This document shows, piece after piece, positions 6,354-9,158 of a DNA stretch of 9,158 bases. Each line of letters opens with the position of its first letter. The stretch's first letter is position 1. Both the position numbers and the translations under genes were made by a program. Source of the DNA: Thermoproteota archaeon (GTDB lineage Archaea > Thermoproteota > EX4484-205 > JAAOZP01); contig JAOAJQ010000042.1 of the NCBI GenBank assembly GCA_026414125.1, positions 1-9,158 on the forward strand, written 5' to 3'. A model generated the notes under the pieces. The model was not told where the DNA came from. It worked only from the letters and a program-made list of their open reading frames with translations, and ran no database searches.

Positions 6354-6360
6354 ATTTATA
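6354..6360 (-). promoter_or_regulatory. TATA box of the rpl11-rpl1-rpl10 operon
   Basis: TATAAAT on the minus strand, centred at 6357, about 25 nt upstream of the rpl11 TTG at 6332. Transcription would begin at or within one or two bases of the start codon, implying a leaderless ribosomal-protein operon. Confidence 0.6.
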
Positions 6361-6442
6361 GACCTTAAAAATGTTTCTGGAAAGGCCCTCTCTCACATTA
6401 TTTCAGAAGTTTGGTTAAGCAATAGTTGTACTTTAAAAAAGT

Positions 6443-6665
6443 TCAGATGAAGATCCTCCTATGAATAGCGAGCTCCATAGTCAGTAAGAGATTCGTGGAC
6501 TCGATAAGTATCTTCCATGATTACTCCGACCTGTCTTCGGTATGAGATTCTGGACAAGGACTCCGCGGGAAAGAATCGCAGAAGGCACGAGTTTGCCCAC
6601 GTACAGATACTTCTCTCTCAAAGGGGTGAATGATAGTCTTCGCATGGTTACTCTTTTCTCAGACG
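6443..6665. other. Intergenic block with gene-like composition but no convincing gene
   Basis: The spacer between rpl11 and the V4R gene is about 520 bp. Its outer parts are very A+T-rich, but this inner block has roughly half G+C, like the coding regions. Three short frames compete within it: a basic 54-codon minus-strand frame (6645-6481, beginning MRRLSFTPLREKYLY), a 38-codon plus-strand frame from ATG 6517 containing YEILDKDSAGKNRRR, and a startless plus-strand stretch reading SKRFVDSISIFHDYSDLSSV that ends near 6540. None has a ribosome binding site. A T-run (TTTTTT, 6672-6677) lies at its right edge and an A-run (6435-6440, U-run on the minus strand) at its left, so a small RNA on either strand is conceivable. 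A decayed gene is equally possible. Confidence 0.3.
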
Positions 6666-6744
6666 CTCCTATTTTTTAGCATGATGCTCCACATTTTTTA
6701 TTGTACGCGGTTTCTTCTACACTAATGCATTCCCATTTAAGTCC

Positions 6745-6760
6745 CAATAATTTTTTATTG
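6745..6760. repeat. A+T-rich inverted repeat in the V4R upstream region
   Basis: CAATAA-TTTT-TTATTG is a perfect 6-bp inverted repeat with a 4-nt centre, followed by a T-rich stretch. A second short palindrome (AGCAT-G-ATGCT) lies at 6678-6688. These may be regulator sites or a terminator for a plus-strand transcript from the block at 6443-6665. No function can be assigned. Confidence 0.25.
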
Positions 6761-6788
6761 TTATTTTTAAATTTTTCAAATATGACAT

Positions 6789-6830
6789 TTATAAAAACAA
6801 GATTATGAATAAAAAGTAAAGTTTATATAG
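6789..6830 (+). promoter_or_regulatory. Two TATA boxes upstream of the V4R gene
   Basis: TTTATAAA at 6789-6796 and TTTATATA at 6822-6829. The downstream box would start transcription around 6851, nearly at the ATG (6854), and would remove the ribosome binding site from the message. The upstream box would start near 6819 and give a leader of about 35 nt that includes GGGAGGG. The gene may therefore have a leaderless and a leadered transcript. Confidence 0.5.
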
Positions 6831-6841
6831 TGTGATCCGTG

Positions 6842-6849
6842 CGGGAGGG
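6842..6849 (+). promoter_or_regulatory. Ribosome binding site deciding the V4R start
   Basis: GGGAGGGT lies 4-5 nt before the ATG at 6854 and matches the 16S anti-Shine-Dalgarno. It selects this ATG over an in-frame GTG at 6839, which lies upstream of the site. Confidence 0.6.
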
Positions 6850-6853
6850 TCAA

Positions 6854-7678
6854 ATGAAGTCTGATCACTTTGGAGAACAGAATGTTGAAGCCTATAATCC
6901 TCTCGATCTGGGTAGGATGGTGCTTCTTGACGCTGATGAGAGACTGTATGGTGTTGTTTTGGAGACTAGTGTTGAGAAGGGTGTTGTCAGTAGGCTTGCT
7001 GAGATTGCTGAGAATGCTGGTATAACGATAAGGTTTATCCAGTTTTCCTCTGTTGAGGCTCATGATGGTCTTATGAGGGCTATTGTCTTCCTGGATTTCT
7101 CGAACACAAGCGTTACTCCTGAGGAGGCTTTGAGGCTCGTTAGGAAGCAGTCTTTCGTTAAGAGTGCTCAGCTCATAGTCCCGACGCTGAACGGAGTGCT
7201 CTCAGACACGTATTTCTTCCCGCTCGTGGTTGGAAAGAAGAGGGCAGTAATCTTCAGGAGGAGGGTCTACGAGTCCCTGTTCAAGGGGGTTAGAGAGAAG
7301 TTCGGAACAGCTGGGGAAGCAATGCTATACTACCAGGGTTTCAGCATTGGGCAACGAACAAGCCAAGCCTACTGGGAGGAAACAGGTTTAGAGAAGCCTG
7401 AAGAACTAACGGGGTTTCTGAAGATCTATCTTAGGACGATGGGCTGGGGGATAATGAATATTGCGGAACTTAATGTTGAAAAAGGAGAGGCTTGTGTTCA
7501 CATTCATCAAAGCTTCGAATGTGAAGCCGGCAAGGATAGTGAAACACCCTACGGACACTTCACCAGGGGAATCCTAGCGGGATTCTTCACAGGAATATTC
7601 GGGAGGGAAGCTAAAGCCGTTGAAACAAAATGCATAGCCAGAGGAGACCCGTACTGCGAGTACACGATAAAAACTTAA
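6854..7678 (+). CDS. ACT-like plus V4R (4-vinyl reductase) domain protein, function unknown
   Basis: 274 aa from the ATG chosen by the GGGAGGG site; an in-frame GTG at 6839 would add five residues. Residues about 32-108 (YGVVLETSVEKGVVSRLAEI and following) have the beta-alpha-beta pattern of an ACT-like regulatory domain. Residues about 140-272 form a V4R domain: YYQGFSIGQ, then HQSFECE (Cys223), HFTRGILAGFFTGIFGRE, and ETKC...GDPYCEY (Cys260, Cys268). V4R domains are small-molecule or hydrocarbon-binding modules, often with conserved Cys residues that bind metal. They occur in bacteriochlorophyll synthesis (BchJ), TRAPP-like proteins and bacterial aromatic-responsive regulators such as DmpR/XylR. 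There is no DNA-binding domain or membrane segment, so this is likely a soluble ligand sensor or carrier. It is a single gene between two ribosomal clusters, and its neighbours give no clue. The domain call is firm; the role is unknown. Confidence 0.85.
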   Translation: MKSDHFGEQNVEAYNPLDLGRMVLLDADERLYGVVLETSVEKGVVSRLAEIAENAGITIRFIQFSSVEAHDGLMRAIVFLDFSNTSVTPEEALRLVRKQSFVKSAQLIVPTLNGVLSDTYFFPLVVGKKRAVIFRRRVYESLFKGVREKFGTAGEAMLYYQGFSIGQRTSQAYWEETGLEKPEELTGFLKIYLRTMGWGIMNIAELNVEKGEACVHIHQSFECEAGKDSETPYGHFTRGILAGFFTGIFGREAKAVETKCIARGDPYCEYTIKT

Positions 7679-7696
7679 TTAAAAAACAAGGTTACC

Positions 7697-7723
7697 GGTG
7701 GAGGTTTTACACTCCATCCTTTT
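7697..7723 (+). terminator. Terminator-like hairpin after the V4R gene
   Basis: GGTGGAG (7697-7703) pairs with CTCCATC (7712-7718, one G-U pair) around an 8-nt loop. TTTT (7720-7723) follows, and a second TTTT comes a few bases later. It begins 19 nt past the stop codon, a suitable position for termination. Archaeal terminators often need only the U-run. Confidence 0.45.
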
Positions 7724-7737
7724 CCAGGTTTTAAGAG

Positions 7738-7790
7738 TAGTGAAGTAATTACTGTGATTATCATGATTGGAAGCCTGTCTTGCTTCACTA
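7738..7790. repeat. Larger stem-loop in the V4R/rps7 convergent spacer
   Basis: TAGTGAAG (7738-7745) pairs perfectly with CTTCACTA (7783-7790), and the stem extends inward through a G-U and two A-U pairs to 11 bp. It encloses a loop of about 31 nt. A separate 10-bp palindrome, AGTAATTACT (7744-7753), overlaps the left arm. It could act as a terminator or processing element for either of the converging transcripts. Confidence 0.35.
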
Positions 7791-7848
7791 ATAAGGAACA
7801 AGGTATTAAAGCATATTGAAGTTTAATTAAGGTGGAAGGCTTAAGAAC

Positions 7849-8427
7849 TTAACGGGATGCTTCAGCATGTCTTTCAAGCTCTATCTTCCTGGAGACGGCG
7901 AAGCTTGCTTCACTGTTGCTCGCAGCGTTTATGATTTCCTCAGCGAGGCTTTCCACCATGCTTTTTCTGGTTTTGAAGCTTTTCCTTTTCGCCCCGTCCA
8001 CTATGTTTCTTATCGCCAAGTCTACTCTCCTGCCGGGTGAAATGTCTACAGACTGGTAGTAGACTATTCCACCGTAGCTGACTCTGGTCGTGTCCTCCCT
8101 GGGCGCGGAGTTTACGATGGCCTCCACAAGGACTTCAACAGGGTTTCTTCCAGTTTGAATGTTTATTACTTCAAAGGCGTGTTTAACTATGTTTATTGCT
8201 TTGGCTTTTCTCCCACCTGCTCTGGCTGTTTGAGCAACCCTGTTGACCAGGCGTTCAACAACGTTTACGCTGTACTTCCAGAATTTCCTCTTCTCATGCC
8301 TCCCGCCGGAGTGCGGGATGACCACGGGCCTGAGGCTGACTACTTGTGCTAGCCCCGGGTCTCTAACCTCTATCCCGCTGAGATCCCACTTGTCGAACAG
8401 CCTGCACTCTACACTTGTCTTAGCCAA
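7849..8427 (-). CDS. rps7: Small-subunit ribosomal protein S7
   Basis: 192 aa, the normal crenarchaeal size. S7 nucleates assembly of the 30S head and contacts mRNA and E-site tRNA. It shows the archaeal N-terminal extension (about 1-40), then GGRHEKRKFWKYSVNVVERL, TARAGGRKAKAINIV, NPVEVLVEAIVNSAPREDTTRV with the following YGGIVYYQSVDI beta-hairpin, and the C-terminal helix KSFKTRKSMVESLAEEII. The start is TTG at 8427; an in-frame TAA lies 9 nt upstream with no other start codon between, so the TTG is unambiguous. It follows rps12 by 40 nt. No ribosome binding site is seen. A TATA-like TTTAAATA (8465-8458) in the spacer could give a separate near-leaderless transcript in addition to read-through from rps12. 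Confidence 0.96.
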   Translation of the reverse strand: MAKTSVECRLFDKWDLSGIEVRDPGLAQVVSLRPVVIPHSGGRHEKRKFWKYSVNVVERLVNRVAQTARAGGRKAKAINIVKHAFEVINIQTGRNPVEVLVEAIVNSAPREDTTRVSYGGIVYYQSVDISPGRRVDLAIRNIVDGAKRKSFKTRKSMVESLAEEIINAASNSEASFAVSRKIELERHAEASR

Positions 8428-8457
8428 GAGTCGTGTTTAAAACGGCCTTTGACAGTT

Positions 8458-8465
8458 TATTTAAA
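8458..8465 (-). promoter_or_regulatory. TATA-like element between rps12 and rps7
   Basis: TTTAAATA on the minus strand, centred about 34 nt upstream of the rps7 TTG, just past the rps12 stop. It predicts a start near 8435 and a leader of about 8 nt. It may be an internal promoter, or simply an A+T-rich spacer. Confidence 0.35.
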
Positions 8466-8467
8466 GC

Positions 8468-8896
8468 TTACCTTGTCGGCTTCTGCTTCTTACCCTTTAA
8501 AAGCGCGTCAAGGGAAACCCCGTTTACGCTTATAACCTTGTATCTTACCCCAGGGATGTCTCCCATGGATCTGCCCAGCGTGCCCCCAATTCCTGCAACA
8601 ATCACCTCGTCCCTCTCGTTTATGAAGTTTAAGCCGCCGTCCTTCGGCACGAACGCCGTTATCTCCTTCCCGTTCTTTATAAGCTGGACTCTGACACATT
8701 TCCTGACAGCACTGTTAGGCTGCTTGCTCGCTATCCCGACTTTCTCCAGAACTACACCCCTCGCCATGGGTGCTCCCTCAAGCGGGTCGTACAGCTCTTT
8801 GAGCCGTAGCACCCTCTTAGTGTAATACTTATAGCTCCATCTGAACTTTCTCCGAACCTTTATCAGGCTTCTGGCTGCGAATTCTCCCTTACCCAA
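8468..8896 (-). CDS. rps12: Small-subunit ribosomal protein S12
   Basis: 142 aa, close to the usual archaeal length of about 147; the N-terminus (MGKGEFAARS) is a few residues shorter than typical forms. S12 sits at the decoding centre and controls accuracy. Visible motifs are the basic N-terminal arm (KVRRKFRWS), DPLEGAPMARGVVLEKVG, KQPNSAVRKC (58-67, the decoding-site loop), FVPKDGGLNFINERDEV (the second decoding loop) and GGTLGRSMGDIPGVRYKV. The start is TTG at 8896, with an in-frame TAG two codons upstream and no alternative. A TATA box centred near 8926 places the predicted transcription start about 4 nt before the TTG, so the transcript may be nearly leaderless. It lies between the nusA-like gene (44 nt upstream) and rps7, the usual archaeal order. 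Confidence 0.96.
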   Translation of the reverse strand: MGKGEFAARSLIKVRRKFRWSYKYYTKRVLRLKELYDPLEGAPMARGVVLEKVGIASKQPNSAVRKCVRVQLIKNGKEITAFVPKDGGLNFINERDEVIVAGIGGTLGRSMGDIPGVRYKVISVNGVSLDALLKGKKQKPTR

Positions 8897-8921
8897 ACCC
8901 TAGAATGGTGCGGAACAGAGT

Positions 8922-8929
8922 CTTATTAA
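8922..8929 (-). promoter_or_regulatory. TATA box of rps12
   Basis: CTTAATAA on the minus strand, in the 44-nt gap between the nusA-like gene and rps12, centred about 30 nt from the TTG start. It suggests that rps12-rps7 has its own promoter within the larger transcription and translation gene cluster. Confidence 0.45.
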
Positions 8930-8940
8930 GTTTCCGACGC

Positions 8941-9158
8941 CTATCTTATTTTAACGTCGGTGAGGCCGAAGTGCCTCCTAGCTATCTCCCTTATTCCCTG
9001 TATTCTGAACCCGTTTCTACCTATTGCCCTTCCCTTATCAGCGTCGTCAACCGTTAAGCACGCTATTCTCCCACCTTTAACGCCGTTTTCAAGCCTTATT
9101 TCAAGCACTTTAACAGGATGCAGTGCCCTTTTCAAGAACGTTTCAACATCCTCATGGT
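8941..9158 (-). CDS. nusA: NusA-like KH-domain transcription factor, C-terminal part (5' end outside window)
   Basis: The frame is open from the right edge to TAG at 8943-8941, giving about 72 residues starting HEDVETFLKRALHP. The TTG at 9135 is an internal Leu and need not be a start. The segment matches the end of archaeal NusA: FLKRALHPVKVLEI, a KH core with ACLTVDDADKGRAIGRNGFRI (GRNG is the GxxG RNA-binding loop), and the terminal helix-strand REIARRHFGLTDVKIR. Archaeal NusA consists only of KH domains and binds RNA during transcription elongation or termination. In archaea it normally lies downstream of the RNA polymerase A subunits and rpl30e and just before rps12, which matches the order here. 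Only the second KH domain is visible. Confidence 0.88.
   Translation of the reverse strand, partial: HEDVETFLKRALHPVKVLEIRLENGVKGGRIACLTVDDADKGRAIGRNGFRIQGIREIARRHFGLTDVKIR

Noticed and set aside
6803..7063. 86-codon minus-strand frame overlapping the V4R start.
   Set aside because: It is antisense to the V4R gene and its promoter region, with low-complexity composition and no ribosome binding site.
8433..8825. 130-codon plus-strand frame opposite rps12.
   Set aside because: It is antisense to rps12, whose strong conservation explains the absence of stops.
1..9158. CRISPR arrays, insertion sequences or toxin-antitoxin pairs.
   Set aside because: No regularly spaced repeats, transposase-like frame, terminal inverted repeats or paired small genes were found on either strand.

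Overview
The window looks like a piece of chromosome from a hyperthermophilic crenarchaeon (Thermoproteota), most likely of the Desulfurococcales type. The evidence is an archaeal ribosomal-protein order (rpl11-rpl1-rpl10-rpl12 on one side, nusA-like/rps12/rps7 on the other), archaeal P-stalk proteins, TATA-box promoters 20-30 nt upstream of genes, frequent TTG starts, leaderless-looking transcripts mixed with strong GGAGG-type ribosome binding sites inside operons, and an intron-bearing tRNA gene without an encoded CCA. The genus is an inference and was not searched.

Layout. 1-580 (+) is the 3' part of mtnA (methionine salvage). It converges with a four-base gap on an FGGY pentulose kinase (xylB-like, 585-2135, minus). 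2286-2378 (minus) is a tRNA-Val(GAC) gene with an 18-nt intron. 2379-2748 is AT-rich and holds a protein-like open frame without a start codon on the minus strand (2424-2684), probably a gene relic. 2749-3774 (+) is a Gfo/Idh/MocA-family NAD(P)-dependent sugar oxidoreductase with clearly more A+T than its neighbours.

3865-6332 (minus) is the large-subunit stalk operon. rpl11 has a TATA box and a TTG start. It is followed 1 nt later by rpl1, which overlaps rpl10 in a TTGA junction. rpl12 comes after a 152-nt spacer with its own TATA candidates. The rpl10 product lacks the usual acidic C-terminal tail, while rpl12 keeps it. 6333-6853 is a 0.5-kb intergenic stretch in which a block of about 225 bp with gene-like base composition has no convincing gene. 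6854-7678 (+) encodes an ACT-like/V4R-domain protein of unknown function, followed by a terminator-like hairpin. 7849-9158 (minus) is the nusA-like/rps12/rps7 cluster, with nusA cut by the right edge.

How the genes fit together. Most of the window is core translation machinery: the L11/L1/L10/L12 GTPase-associated centre plus the decoding-site proteins S12 and S7. The left end is metabolic (methylthioribose salvage, a pentulose kinase, a sugar oxidoreductase), with the AT-rich segment probably acquired or fast-evolving. No mobile element, CRISPR array or obvious defence system is visible. The most open points are the ACT-V4R protein, the orphan block at about 6443-6665, the startless minus-strand frame beside the tRNA, and the tail-less rpl10.
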